Of a stretch of 64,000 bases of DNA, positions 46,759 through 56,487 are shown piece after piece (position 1 is the first letter of the stretch; each line of letters begins with the position of its first letter). The notes under the pieces were generated by a model. That model was given only the letters and a program-made list of their open reading frames with translations, searched no databases and had not been told where the DNA came from. Origin of the DNA: Vibrio mediterranei. GTDB lineage: Bacteria; Pseudomonadota; Gammaproteobacteria; Enterobacterales; Vibrionaceae. The position numbers and the translations under genes were made by a program. The DNA lies in assembly GCF_900088415.1 (NCBI RefSeq), contig NZ_FLLQ01000001.1, positions 620,001 through 684,000 of the forward strand, in the 5' to 3' direction.

Positions 46759-47715
46759 ATGGCTACTATCACAGACGTATCTTTGCTAGCAAACGTGTCG
46801 AAAGCCACGGTTTCGCGCGTGATGAGTGGTAGTCGCGGTGTTAAGCCCGAGAGTCGTGAAGCCGTTCTGCGTGCCGCAGAAGAGCTGAACTACCGCCCAA
46901 ATGCTGCGGCGCAAACACTGGCCAATCAGCGCTCTGATTACATCGGTGTTATTCTTTCTTCAACGGATGCTGGCCAAGTGTCTACCTACCTCCCGTTATT
47001 GGCGAAATCGCTGAAAGCCAAAGGTAAACACATGCTTGTACAGTTTGCCGAAACGCCTGCTGAACAAGTGCGTATCGTCGAAGATCTAAACCAAAGGCAT
47101 TGTGATGCAATTATCTCTCTGGGGGGAACGGTCGAAGAGTTAAAGAACGACAACATTATTGCCATAGACAGTTTGGCTGATCCGTCTCACTCTATTGGCT
47201 ATGATTATAAATTTGCTTCAGAAAGCGCTTGTCGTTTCCTATCTAGTAAAGGCCATTCAAGCATCGCCATTGTCGTAGACGATGAAAGTTACGCTTCAAA
47301 TCAGGTCATAGAGGGCTATAAGACGTCATTGCAAAACTCTGCAATGCCAGTTAATCGTCAACTGATTGTGACCGCTAATGGCAACAGCGAGCAAGCTATC
47401 ATGTCATTACTTAATAGCTATCATCCATTTACTGCATTGGTTGTAATGCGCGATAGCCAAGCTGCGGTAGCAATGAACCTCTTTAGAGATTTTAACTTGG
47501 CAACGCCTCAAGAGGTATCCATCGTCTCGTTAGAAGATTCTCAACTGGCGAGTCAACTAAATCCGCCTCTGACCTGCATTAGCTACCCATCACAGCAGAT
47601 CGTTGATTTTGCCATGGAGCAATTGGACGCCATTTTAGAAGACAAACCAATGAATCCAAAACCGCTTATCACTGGCCGCCTTGTCACGCGAGATTCCGTC
47701 ACTAATCGCAGCTAG
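46759..47715 (+). CDS. LacI-family repressor of the PTS cluster
   Basis: 318 residues. N-terminal LacI helix-turn-helix (ATITDVSLLANVSKATVSRVMSGSRGVKPES) with the hinge RPNAAAQTLANQRSDYIGV, and a periplasmic-binding-like sugar domain. Its position after the PTS genes and the two matching operator palindromes make it the likely regulator of both IIC transcription units. Inducer unknown. Confidence 0.93.
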   Translation: MATITDVSLLANVSKATVSRVMSGSRGVKPESREAVLRAAEELNYRPNAAAQTLANQRSDYIGVILSSTDAGQVSTYLPLLAKSLKAKGKHMLVQFAETPAEQVRIVEDLNQRHCDAIISLGGTVEELKNDNIIAIDSLADPSHSIGYDYKFASESACRFLSSKGHSSIAIVVDDESYASNQVIEGYKTSLQNSAMPVNRQLIVTANGNSEQAIMSLLNSYHPFTALVVMRDSQAAVAMNLFRDFNLATPQEVSIVSLEDSQLASQLNPPLTCISYPSQQIVDFAMEQLDAILEDKPMNPKPLITGRLVTRDSVTNRS

Positions 47716-47729
47716 TACAAGTAATTTAG

Positions 47730-47760
47730 AAAAAGGAGTGTGTTACATACTCCTTTTTTA
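47730..47760. terminator. Bidirectional terminator between lacI and the AraC-type gene
   Basis: AAAAAGGAGT and ACTCCTTTTT surround nine bases. It lies between convergent genes and has T- and A-tracts on both sides. Confidence 0.85.
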
Positions 47761-47784
47761 GTTCTACTTCACCACAATGTTCAA

Positions 47785-48579
47785 TCAACTTTGCAATAAC
47801 TTGTTTTTGTATTGTTCTGGTGTTTGACCTGAGTATTTCTTGAACATCGCAATAAAAGGGCTTGCTTGGTTGTAACCGAGTGTGAAAGCCACCTCCTTAA
47901 CAGAGTGCCCGCCTCGTAGTAAATCCATTGAATACAAATAACGAACTCGCAAACGCCATTCTGTAAAACTCATTCCGAGTTCGCTTTGACAATAACGAGC
48001 GAGCGTTCTCTCAGTTGTATGTACCCTACTCGCCCATTCATTCAAGCTAATATCGTTAGTAGGCTCTTCCTCAATCGCCGCCAATATCGGTGCTAAATAT
48101 TTGTTATTACTAGAGGGCAAAAAGTGATGTTGTTCTTGTTGGTCACTTAGCTGATCTAAAAGCACCTGTACTAATCGTTTGTCTTTTTCGGACTCAGCCA
48201 CATTTATACTTCGATGGCGAAAATCCTCAATAATAGACGAAACAATTGGCGTCACTTTAATTAAGCTGGTCTTTTCCGGGAAGGTCGACGTCAGCTCATG
48301 AGCAATATTGAGAGAGCAGTACTCCAATGGTTTGCGGTTGTAACTGCAATGCATCACTCCCGCTGGTACCCAAATGGCAAGATGGGGCGGCGCGAGAAAG
48401 CGCGTATCTTGCGCTTCCATTTCCAATATGCCACCGCTAATCAACTGAATCTGCCCCCAAGGGTGGCAATGTACTCTCGTCTCAGTATTGGAAAGAAACG
48501 CGTCGAAGTTCATGAAAACGTCCGACGGCATTTTATCAATAGAAAGAGAGGGATGGAGGTTACGTGACTTTTTTTTCAA
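47785..48579 (-). CDS. AraC-family regulator with cupin sensor domain
   Basis: 264 residues from a TTG at 48579 (AGGAAG five bases upstream supports it). The N-terminal half is a cupin-like domain (HCHPWGQIQLISGGILEMEA). The C-terminal half is the AraC double helix-turn-helix (WASRVHTTERTLARYCQSELG and VAFTLGYNQASPFIAMFKKYSGQTP). Divergent from an EamA transporter it may regulate, as is common for this family. Confidence 0.88.
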   Translation of the reverse strand: MKKKSRNLHPSLSIDKMPSDVFMNFDAFLSNTETRVHCHPWGQIQLISGGILEMEAQDTRFLAPPHLAIWVPAGVMHCSYNRKPLEYCSLNIAHELTSTFPEKTSLIKVTPIVSSIIEDFRHRSINVAESEKDKRLVQVLLDQLSDQQEQHHFLPSSNNKYLAPILAAIEEEPTNDISLNEWASRVHTTERTLARYCQSELGMSFTEWRLRVRYLYSMDLLRGGHSVKEVAFTLGYNQASPFIAMFKKYSGQTPEQYKNKLLQS

Positions 48580-48678
48580 CTTGTCTTCCTATCGCGCCTA
48601 ATGTCTGAATGGAGATATTTATAATTATAACGACCTGTCACACTATACATCAATTCACAAAACGCGACGAGGCTCACA

Positions 48679-49593
48679 ATGGTTTACTTACTACCTTTCC
48701 TAACCGTACTCATCTGGGGTGGGAATGCCATTGTTAATAAGATCGCCGCATCGACTATCGAACCAAGCGCAATGAGTTTTTATCGCTGGGCTCTCGCTAT
48801 GTTAGTCATGACACCGTTTTGCTTACCAAAGTTAAAACGCTATTGGCCTGAAATTCGTCGCAACAGTGGCAAGCTTGCTTTTCTTGCGCTACTTGGAATG
48901 GTGCTTAACCAATCGTTAGGCTACTACGCAGCGTTGACAACCTCTGCTTCCAACATGGCGCTTATCACCTCTTTAGTGCCGCTTATCAGTGTGTTCATGT
49001 CAGTCCCTTTACTTGGTAAAAAAATCTCCATGCTCAGTATTGCTGGCGGCGTGATTTCTTTAGCAGGGCTTGCCTTCATGTTAGGTCAAGGCGACGTCGC
49101 TTTCTTCATGCATCAAACCGTAGCTCAGGGCGACTTGTTGATGGTTCTCGCCGCTTTTGTTTACGCTACATACTGCGTACTGTTGAAACGATGGAAAATG
49201 CAGTTGTCTAGCTGGATGTTAATTTATACACAAGGTGTGTTTGCCGTCATAATGCTATTTCCTCTCTTGCTTACTAGCGAGACAATTATGCCAACGTCAG
49301 CATCTCTGCCACTAATCGCCTACGCAGGTTTATTGGCCTCGCTGATTGCACCACTATGCTGGGTTAAAGCGATTGACTTAATTGGAGCAGACAACAGCGC
49401 AATGTTTATGAATTTGCTACCTGTCATTGCGGTTGCACTCGCTGCAGCCCTATTAGGCGAAACTATCACTCAATTCCACGTCATTGGTGGGTTAATGGTG
49501 ATATCTGGGGTAATTCTATCTCAAGTGAAAGTGAGACGTCGTAAATCCGCAACTGATACCGTGGAGCAAAACCTGACCATAGATAAGCAATAA
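48679..49593 (+). CDS. EamA-family (DMT) membrane transporter
   Basis: 304 residues, ten membrane segments in two repeats (VLIWGGNAIVNKIAASTIEPSAMSFYRW typical N-terminal block). Exporter of unknown metabolite. Divergent from an AraC-type regulator across about 100 bp. Third EamA gene in this window. Confidence 0.88.
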   Translation: MVYLLPFLTVLIWGGNAIVNKIAASTIEPSAMSFYRWALAMLVMTPFCLPKLKRYWPEIRRNSGKLAFLALLGMVLNQSLGYYAALTTSASNMALITSLVPLISVFMSVPLLGKKISMLSIAGGVISLAGLAFMLGQGDVAFFMHQTVAQGDLLMVLAAFVYATYCVLLKRWKMQLSSWMLIYTQGVFAVIMLFPLLLTSETIMPTSASLPLIAYAGLLASLIAPLCWVKAIDLIGADNSAMFMNLLPVIAVALAAALLGETITQFHVIGGLMVISGVILSQVKVRRRKSATDTVEQNLTIDKQ

Positions 49594-49681
49594 ACTCCAG
49601 CGGGTGCACAATCTCTGTAGCCTACAGTTAACAATTTTGTCATACTCAGCGAAGCCCAAATAACAATAAGGACATGTTCAA

Positions 49682-50167
49682 ATGAGTCGTGGCAAAAGAG
49701 ATATCACCCTTCGTTTTCTTGCTGAACCTGGTGATGTAAACTTTGGCGGGAAAGTGCACGGTGGTGCGGTAATGAAATGGATCGACTTGGCCGCTTATGC
49801 CTGTTCGGCAGCTTGGAGTGGTAAATACTGTATTACCGCTTATGCTGGCGGAATTCGATTTGTTCAACCGATTCACGTCGGTAACCTTGTGGAAGTCAGC
49901 GCTAAAGTCATTTACACAGGACGCTCTTCAATGCACATCGCCATTGATGTGCAAGCAAGCGATCCCAAAGAACTTAAAAATCGTCTCACCACACACTGCA
50001 TCGTCATCATGGTCGCCGTCGATGAAGATGGAAAACCAACTTCAGTTCCTGAATGGATTCCTGAAACCGACGAAGACATCAAACTACGTGAGTCAGCAAT
50101 CAGACTGATGAATATGCGCAAAGAGATTGGCGAGGAGATGGAAGCGCACGTTAAGTACCTTAAATAG
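49682..50167 (+). CDS. Acyl-CoA thioesterase, hotdog fold (YciA/ACOT-like)
   Basis: 161 residues. Hotdog signatures GDVNFGGKVHGGAVMKWIDLAAYACSA with the catalytic Asp in the MKWID helix, plus RFVQPIHVGNLVEVSAKV. These enzymes release free CoA and fatty acid from acyl-CoAs. The acyl chain preference is not readable. AAGGAC ribosome-binding sequence precedes the ATG. Confidence 0.9.
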   Translation: MSRGKRDITLRFLAEPGDVNFGGKVHGGAVMKWIDLAAYACSAAWSGKYCITAYAGGIRFVQPIHVGNLVEVSAKVIYTGRSSMHIAIDVQASDPKELKNRLTTHCIVIMVAVDEDGKPTSVPEWIPETDEDIKLRESAIRLMNMRKEIGEEMEAHVKYLK

Positions 50168-50367
50168 CGTTTATAAAAGCCGACAGCCCAACACATCGCC
50201 CCAACGGATGCAGATAATGTGTTAACCATTATCTGCTTTTGTCACACAACTCACATCTACGCCCCTATTTTAAACCTAAAAGGATGAGTTTTTTATCTCA
50301 GCCTTACTCTACACTCTCATCATATAATAGATTTTTTCTATATCCAGACCTCTACTTTGACTGTGAG

Positions 50368-52164
50368 ATGAGTATGAACCACAAAACTAAAATCCATCTT
50401 TATCAAATTTTCACAAGACTCTATGGCAATAGAAACTCAAACAACAAACCTTGGGGTACTATCGAAGAAAACGGCGTGGGTAAATTCAGCGATATCACCC
50501 CAATCGCGCTAAACTCAATTCGAGATCTCGGCATGACCCATGTTTGGTATACAGGCATACCTCATCATGCATTGGTCGCAGACTACACTGAGTTTGGCAT
50601 CTCAAACGATCACCCTGCTGTTGTAAAAGGTAGAGCTGGCTCTCCCTACGCAGTAAAGGACTATTACTCGGTTAATCCTGATCTAGCCGATGACCCTAGC
50701 AAACGTAATCAAGAGTTTCAGTCTTTGATCCAAAGGACACATGAGGCAGGCTTGAAGGTTATTATCGATATTGTGCCCAATCACGTGGCGAGACACTACC
50801 AAGGTTTAAATAACCCAGTTGGAATCCGTGATTTTGGTGCTGACGATGATGTGAGCGTAGAATACGCGGTAGATAACAACTTCTACTATATTCCTGGTAA
50901 AGCCTTCCAACTTCCCGATATTCCACAACACCTGCAACCACTTGGTGGTGAAGAACATCGTTTGCTAAGTGAGCCATATCAAGAGCTTCCTGCTAAGTGG
51001 ACCGGAAATGGCTCTCGACTCGCCAAACCAAATGCAGACGATTGGTACGAAACCATAAAAGTAAACTATGGTGTTCGTCCCGATGGCAGCAAAGACTTTC
51101 CAGAACTACCACAAACTTATCGCCACAAGTCATGCCAAGCACATTTTGAGTTTTGGCAAGATAAGCGCGTACCAAACTCATGGATAAAGTTCCGTGACAT
51201 CGCACTTTACTGGCTATCACAGGGTATCGATGGATTTAGATATGATATGGCCGAAATGGTGCCCGTAGAATTCTGGAGCTATATGAATTCATCAATCAAA
51301 AAGGTTAATCCAGAAGCCTTTTTAGTTGCAGAAGTGTATCAACCGCATTTATATCGAGATTATATTCAGCTGGGCAAGATGGATGCCCTCTACGACAAAG
51401 TGGACCTTTACGACGCTTTGAAAGATATCATTCAGGGGCGTGGCAATACTCAAAATATCACTCGAATTCAAGAAGAACTGAACGATATAGAACCCCACAT
51501 GCTTCACTTCTTAGACAATCACGACGAGCAGCGTATACCTTGCAGCGAGTTTGCTTCCAATGCCCAGGCTGCTCTGCCTGCCATGGTGCTCTCCGCGACG
51601 ATTAGCAATGCTCCAACAATGATCTATTTTGGTCAAGAAGTTGGAGAAGCTGGTGCAGAGTATGCCGGTTTTGGACAACCAACTCGAACCTCTATCTTCG
51701 ACTATATCGGTGTTCCAACCCATCAGCGTTGGATGAATGGCGGCGAATTTGATGGAGGGCAATCATCTTCGGATGAATTGGCGTTGCGTCAGTTTTATCA
51801 AAAACTAATGAACATTGCGCTGACCTGCCCAGCCTTAACGGGGGCCATGCAACCATTAAAAATAGATGAGGATAAAACGCACGGCAGTTTAGCTAGCAAA
51901 CTTTACGGTTATGCTCGATACACTCAAAAAGAACATGCTCTTATCCTATTAAACTTCGATTCAACGCACAGCACTACACAGCCAATCACGCTACCTACTG
52001 AGGTCGTTACTACATTGACGCTGGCTGATGGACATTATGTCTATCAGGATTTATTAAACTCCAATGTTCAGTTTGAGGTTGAAATTAAAAATGGTGAAGG
52101 ACATATCTCACAACCATTAAAACCACTCACATCACATATTTTGCAGCTCGCAGACATTAGGTAA
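50368..52164 (+). CDS. Alpha-amylase family GH13 glycosidase, cytoplasmic
   Basis: About 598 residues from the ATG at 50368 (a second ATG two codons on is equally possible). No signal peptide, so it acts inside the cell. GH13 regions are visible: VIIDIVPNHV, catalytic nucleophile Asp in GFRYDMAEM, acid/base Glu in FLVAEVYQP, and FLDNHDEQR. It should cut alpha-1,4 glucans such as maltodextrins taken up by the ABC system. Next gene is a MalE paralogue. Confidence 0.92.
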   Translation: MSMNHKTKIHLYQIFTRLYGNRNSNNKPWGTIEENGVGKFSDITPIALNSIRDLGMTHVWYTGIPHHALVADYTEFGISNDHPAVVKGRAGSPYAVKDYYSVNPDLADDPSKRNQEFQSLIQRTHEAGLKVIIDIVPNHVARHYQGLNNPVGIRDFGADDDVSVEYAVDNNFYYIPGKAFQLPDIPQHLQPLGGEEHRLLSEPYQELPAKWTGNGSRLAKPNADDWYETIKVNYGVRPDGSKDFPELPQTYRHKSCQAHFEFWQDKRVPNSWIKFRDIALYWLSQGIDGFRYDMAEMVPVEFWSYMNSSIKKVNPEAFLVAEVYQPHLYRDYIQLGKMDALYDKVDLYDALKDIIQGRGNTQNITRIQEELNDIEPHMLHFLDNHDEQRIPCSEFASNAQAALPAMVLSATISNAPTMIYFGQEVGEAGAEYAGFGQPTRTSIFDYIGVPTHQRWMNGGEFDGGQSSSDELALRQFYQKLMNIALTCPALTGAMQPLKIDEDKTHGSLASKLYGYARYTQKEHALILLNFDSTHSTTQPITLPTEVVTTLTLADGHYVYQDLLNSNVQFEVEIKNGEGHISQPLKPLTSHILQLADIR

Positions 52165-52191
52165 TTTTGAGCCCCAAACACAAAAGTGTAT

Positions 52192-52224
52192 AAGCTCCAA
52201 CCTTCGCGTTGGAGCTTTTTTATT
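52192..52224 (+). terminator. Terminator of the GH13 amylase gene
   Basis: AAGCTCCAAC and GTTGGAGCTT surround CTTCGC and are followed by T residues. It separates the amylase from the orphan malE-like gene. Confidence 0.88.
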
Positions 52225-52354
52225 GGCAACCACTCAAATCACACTTAGCCGCCATGAAATAGATAAAAACTATACCATACATTAAAAAGCCTATTTTTGT
52301 GCTAACGAAATTAGGTTTATTCTAATGCCATTACAAATAGTCAGGATCGTAACA

Positions 52355-53530
52355 ATGAAAAATCTAAAAACATCCTTGTCCGCTATCGCACTAGCGACGT
52401 TAATGGCAGCACCAGCATTCGCAGTAACTGAGGGTGAATTACTAATTTGGATCAACAGTGACAAAGGCTATGAAGGCTTAGCAGAAGTTGGTCGTCAGTT
52501 CGAAGAAGACACTGGCGTTAAAGTTAGCGTTCAATTTCCAGAGTCTTTAGAGTCTCGCTTTCAACAAGTTGCGGCAACTGGCGATGGTCCTGACATTATT
52601 TTCTGGGCTCACGACCGCTTTGGCGGCTATGCAGAAGCAGGCTTACTACGTGAAGTAAAACCAAGCAAAGAATTTCAAGAAAAACTGGTCGATTTCAGTT
52701 GGGATGCCGTTAATTACAACGGTAAGTTAATTGGCTACCCTCTTGCCATCGAAGCGATATCTCTTATTTATAACAAAGACTTGTTACCAGAACCGCCAAA
52801 AACATGGGAAGAGCTCCCAGCTATCCAAGCGAACATGAAGGCGCAAGGAAAACAAACCATCATGTGGGATGTAAAAAATGCGTATTTCACTTGGCCTATC
52901 GTCTCTGCAGGAAGCTACTCATTTAAGAAAACTGAAAATGGTCACGACGCAGCAGACGTTGGTATTAACAGCGAACAAGCTCGCAAAAACCTAACCTTCC
53001 TGCTTGATATGAAAAAGAAAGGCATTGTCGACCCTGGTATGGACTATGCGAATGCCGAATCTGCATTCGCGAAAGGCGATGTGGCAATGACCATCAATGG
53101 ACCGTGGTCATGGGGCAACTTAGATAAAGCAGGCTTAAATTACGGTGTGGCGACATTCCCTACCCTAGATGGTAATAAATCCAATCCATTTGTTGGCATT
53201 TTGAGTGCCGGTATCAGCTCAGCTAGTCCAAATGAGGATTTAGCGGTTGAGTTTATCGAAAATTACCTGTTTACCGACGAGGCTCTTAAAACGATAAACA
53301 ACGACAAACCGCTTGGTGCTGTGACACTTAAGACATTCCAGAATTCTCTAGAATCCGATGCTCGCATTAAGTCCACAATGCTCAATGCCGAAAACGGTGA
53401 GATTATGCCAGCCATCCCTCAAATGATGACATATTGGATTTCAGAGGGTGCTGCTATTGAGAATGCACTTAACGGACGCCAAACGGTTGAAGATGCGCTC
53501 ACAACCGCAGAGAAGCAAATTTTAAGATAG
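52355..53530 (+). CDS. Maltose/maltodextrin-binding protein, orphan MalE paralogue
   Basis: 391 residues from the ATG at 52355 (MKN; ten upstream codons not needed). Signal peptide to AFA-VTEG (about residue 23). The mature opening [29 protein letters not shown] and [27 protein letters not shown] are MalE signatures, much like the MalE in the malEFG operon here (61592). No permease or ATPase gene accompanies it, so it may share MalFGK2 or serve as a second ligand-binding subunit. It follows a GH13 amylase. Confidence 0.9.
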   Translation: MKNLKTSLSAIALATLMAAPAFAVTEGELLIWINSDKGYEGLAEVGRQFEEDTGVKVSVQFPESLESRFQQVAATGDGPDIIFWAHDRFGGYAEAGLLREVKPSKEFQEKLVDFSWDAVNYNGKLIGYPLAIEAISLIYNKDLLPEPPKTWEELPAIQANMKAQGKQTIMWDVKNAYFTWPIVSAGSYSFKKTENGHDAADVGINSEQARKNLTFLLDMKKKGIVDPGMDYANAESAFAKGDVAMTINGPWSWGNLDKAGLNYGVATFPTLDGNKSNPFVGILSAGISSASPNEDLAVEFIENYLFTDEALKTINNDKPLGAVTLKTFQNSLESDARIKSTMLNAENGEIMPAIPQMMTYWISEGAAIENALNGRQTVEDALTTAEKQILR

Positions 53531-53554
53531 TTATAACTGTTTTGATCGTAGGTC

Positions 53555-53584
53555 AAGCCCGTCGTAAAAAAGCGGGCTTTTTTG
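53555..53584 (+). terminator. Terminator of the orphan malE gene
   Basis: AAGCCCG and CGGGCTT surround 11 bases and are followed by TTTTT. Ends the orphan malE transcript. Confidence 0.85.
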
Positions 53585-53743
53585 ATCGCCTTGCCTTTCC
53601 CACTGATATATTTCAGTGCTCGCCAACTCAGTAGGTTGTACAATAATCGCTTTTATATCTGACTGTTACCGTTTATAGAACTACGCGAGTTTACCGCATC
53701 TATGCTAAGGTAGAGGTTAACCAGTTATTATCGAAGAAATTTC

Positions 53744-54169
53744 ATGCCTTCCCATTTACCAAAATCATTCAGTAAACCTTTCTTAAAGGTCTTCCATATT
53801 CTTGAAGCTGTCTTGTTGGTTGCAATCACGCTCGCTACGCTGTTTGCGATGATTGAAGAATTCATGCACGTCTTCACCGAACGTCGCGTTCTGCTGACTG
53901 ATATTCTGCTGATGTTCATCTATTTGGAAGTATTAGCGATGGTCCAACAATTTGTGATGAACGGTAAAATCCCAGTACGTTACCCCATCTACATTGCTAT
54001 GATGGCCATCGCTCGTTATATCACGCTGGGAATGAAAGAGTTGGACGCTGTCCCTATCGTTTGGCTGTCTCTTGCTGCGTTTGTTTTGGCAGCGGCGACA
54101 ATACTTATCAGGGTCGGTCATCATTATTGGCCTTACGTGGACGACAAAACCAATCAACCAGATGAGTAA
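53744..54169 (+). CDS. psiE: Phosphate-starvation-inducible protein PsiE
   Basis: 141 residues with four membrane segments; matches the PsiE family over its full length (MIEEFMHVFTERRVLLTDILLMFIYLEVLAMVQQF and PIYIAMMAIARYI). Role not established; linked to phosphate or carbon starvation in E. coli, where psiE lies close to the malEFG genes. Here too it is near mal genes. Own promoter and a 213-bp gap upstream. Confidence 0.93.
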   Translation: MPSHLPKSFSKPFLKVFHILEAVLLVAITLATLFAMIEEFMHVFTERRVLLTDILLMFIYLEVLAMVQQFVMNGKIPVRYPIYIAMMAIARYITLGMKELDAVPIVWLSLAAFVLAAATILIRVGHHYWPYVDDKTNQPDE

Positions 54170-54228
54170 CTCCGCTCTGCCAGTAGATTACTGTTAGCAA
54201 ATATTTCAACTGATTTTCGACTGATTCG

Positions 54229-54258
54229 GGCTTTTTCATCGCAATTTGGGAAAAAGCC
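54229..54258 (+). terminator. Hairpin downstream of psiE
   Basis: GGCTTTTTC pairs with GAAAAAGCC around a 12-base loop, followed by TCTTAAATT. Possible terminator of psiE, although the trailing T-tract is weak. Confidence 0.45.
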
Positions 54259-54385
54259 TCTTAAATTCAAACTAATATCGATGTAACAGAGCTCTGTACG
54301 TTTTTGTAATTGTTAACGCAGGATCACACTCTCCAGGTCATTCATAAAAGTGCCATTGAATTCATCTAGATAGCTGTCTATATCA

Positions 54386-54500
54386 TTAGAGGTCGAGAAA
54401 AGATCTTTCCAGATCACTCGACGTAAAAATGGAAGCCGTTTGTCTTTTTTGGGCAACGGTATAGGCTTCACAACCTCACGTCAGGTGAATATAGGAGATA
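54386..54500 (+). promoter_or_regulatory. Structured leader of the small zinc-ribbon gene
   Basis: Two hairpins lie before the 55-codon gene. The first has GTCGAG/CTCGAC with an inner GATCT/AGATC. The second is GAAGCC/GGCTTC with an alternative inner pairing CCGTTTG/CAACGG across a T-rich loop. The alternative pairings suggest a controlled leader, but no riboswitch family is recognised. The rest of the 335-bp gap after psiE has no other gene. Confidence 0.35.
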
Positions 54501-54504
54501 GAAA

Positions 54505-54672
54505 ATGGATCGTACTTGCCCTATGTGTAACACCCCAATGGTAGAGAGAAACACAGAACATGTGTGTCCTAGGAATGATATCGGCGATTGCGCCTATGAC
54601 CCATACTCTTACGAATTAGACGTGGATAGAGAGCGCGACAGCGAAAACAATCAGCCTTACTATATGGATTAG
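54505..54672 (+). CDS. Small acidic protein with cysteine pairs (zinc-ribbon-like)
   Basis: 55 residues from an ATG with AGGAGA eight bases upstream. Cysteines are spaced C-X2-C (CPMC) followed later by CP and C, resembling a small zinc ribbon. The last third is acidic. A strong terminator follows. No family is recognised, but the ribosome-binding site, stop and terminator argue that it is a real gene. Confidence 0.7.
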   Translation: MDRTCPMCNTPMVERNTEHVCPRNDIGDCAYDPYSYELDVDRERDSENNQPYYMD

Positions 54673-54682
54673 CCAATTGAAA

Positions 54683-54722
54683 ACCAAAAAAGGCGAGAAC
54701 TTGAGTTCTCGCCTTTTTGGTT
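54683..54722. terminator. Bidirectional terminator between small gene and glucosidase
   Basis: AAAAAGGCGAGAACT and AGTTCTCGCCTTTTT enclose TG, flanked by CCA/TGG. Strong hairpin between convergent genes. Confidence 0.92.
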
Positions 54723-54740
54723 CCATTTTAAACCCCGGCT

Positions 54741-56369
54741 CTATAGACGCAGTACTGCTGCATCATAAGGTTCTAAATTAAGGCAACTAAAATCTGAGAA
54801 ATCAATGCTTGCGTTTGACAATAACTCTGTACATTGCGTTGGAGCCTCAATGCCTAAATCGACATCAACACTCTCATCACTAAAGTTTGCAACCACAAGT
54901 AAGGTTTGCTCTCCATGTTGACGTAGGTAAGCGAATACCTTGTCATGTTCTTCGAGTAAAGGAATAAAGTCGCCGTAAATCACCGCCTCAAACTCACGAC
55001 GAAGACCAATAAGTGCTTTGTAATACTCATAGATTGATTCGTTCGAGGCTCTATCAAGCTCAGCATTCACGGCTGTGTAGTTCGGATTGACCTCGATCCA
55101 AGGTTCGGCAGTAGAGAATCCTGCATTGGCTTCATTTGACCATTGCATTGGTGTACGAGCATTGTCACGACTGTTTTCAGCCAACGCCGCCATCATCTCT
55201 TCATGACTCACACCTGCTTCGGTTCTTACCTTGTAAAAGTTGAGCGTTTCAATATCTTTATATTGCTCAAGATTGTCGAACTTCACATTCGTCATACCAA
55301 TCTCTTCGCCTTGATAGATGTAAGGCGTGCCCTTTAAGCAATGTAATACTGTCGCTAACATTTTGGCCGATTTCACTCGATACTGGCCGTCGTTTCCATA
55401 CTTAGACACCGCTCGTGGTAAATCATGATTATTCCAAAACAGCGAATTCCAGCCGGTCTCTTTAAGCTCCAATTGCCACTTAGTCAGAACCTGTTTGAAT
55501 GCCTTTAGATCTAACGGCGCAGGCTTCCACTTGTCACCATTCGTCCAGGTCAAGGTAATATGTTCAAACTGGAACACCATCGATAGCTCTTCGCGGTCTT
55601 CCGCGCTGTAAAGCTTGGCGATTTCAGGCGTTGCGTCCCAAGTTTCTCCTACTGTTAGCAGATCTTTGTCGCCAAATGTGGCATTGTTCATCTGCTTAAG
55701 TAGAGGGTGTAGGCGTGGTCCGTTACCCGTAATACCGTTATCAATTTCTTTGCCAATCAAATCAATGACATCTAATCGGAAACCACCAATCCCCCTATCG
55801 ATCCACCAGTTCATCATTTTATGAACTTCATCATGTACTTTAGGGTTTTCCCAGTTTAAATCCGGCTGTTTTTTCGAGAACAAATGTAAGTAATACTGCT
55901 GTGTGGGCTCGTGCCACTCCCAAGCACTCCCGCCAAAGATTGAGCCCATATCACTCGGTGCACTGCCGTCCGGCTTCGCATCTCGCCAAACATAATAGTC
56001 TCGATAAGGCGAGGTTTTCGACTCGCAAGCGCGTTTAAACCATTCGTGCTCGTCAGAGGTATGATTGACTACCAAATCCATGACGATTTTGATGCCCCTT
56101 TCTTTGGCTTCCGCTAGCAAGGCATCCATATCTTCCATTGTGCCGAACTCGGGTGCGATTGCTTGATAGTCTGAAATATCATAACCATTATCGTCCATTG
56201 GAGATTGATAGACAGGCGATAACCAAATCACATCCACACCTAGTTCAGTTAAATAGTCTAGTTTGGAACGAATACCGTTTAGATCTCCAATTCCATCACC
56301 GTTGGAGTCACAGAAGCTGCGCGGGTAAATCTGATAGACAACGGAGTTATGCCACCATCTTTTTTCCAT
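54741..56369 (-). CDS. Oligo-1,6-glucosidase / alpha-glucosidase (GH13)
   Basis: 542 residues from the ATG at 56369 (AAAGGAATTG upstream; a TTG two codons earlier is less likely). GH13 motifs are intact: DLVVNHTSDEH, nucleophile Asp in GFRLDVID, acid/base Glu in TVGETW, and NNHDLPR. MalL/TreC-type length and the opening KRWWHNSVVYQIYPRSF indicate hydrolysis of isomaltose or other alpha-glucosides in the cytoplasm. Divergent from a LysR gene, its probable regulator. Confidence 0.92.
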   Translation of the reverse strand: MEKRWWHNSVVYQIYPRSFCDSNGDGIGDLNGIRSKLDYLTELGVDVIWLSPVYQSPMDDNGYDISDYQAIAPEFGTMEDMDALLAEAKERGIKIVMDLVVNHTSDEHEWFKRACESKTSPYRDYYVWRDAKPDGSAPSDMGSIFGGSAWEWHEPTQQYYLHLFSKKQPDLNWENPKVHDEVHKMMNWWIDRGIGGFRLDVIDLIGKEIDNGITGNGPRLHPLLKQMNNATFGDKDLLTVGETWDATPEIAKLYSAEDREELSMVFQFEHITLTWTNGDKWKPAPLDLKAFKQVLTKWQLELKETGWNSLFWNNHDLPRAVSKYGNDGQYRVKSAKMLATVLHCLKGTPYIYQGEEIGMTNVKFDNLEQYKDIETLNFYKVRTEAGVSHEEMMAALAENSRDNARTPMQWSNEANAGFSTAEPWIEVNPNYTAVNAELDRASNESIYEYYKALIGLRREFEAVIYGDFIPLLEEHDKVFAYLRQHGEQTLLVVANFSDESVDVDLGIEAPTQCTELLSNASIDFSDFSCLNLEPYDAAVLRL

Positions 56370-56487
56370 GTTCAATTCCTTTAATAGGCTTAATTTATTC
56401 CATCACTCTACGCATTGCTCAGTAGGAAAGAAAATAGAATATACGTATAATCATATAGAATTTTTATATAACACCTTGGTGCGCAAC

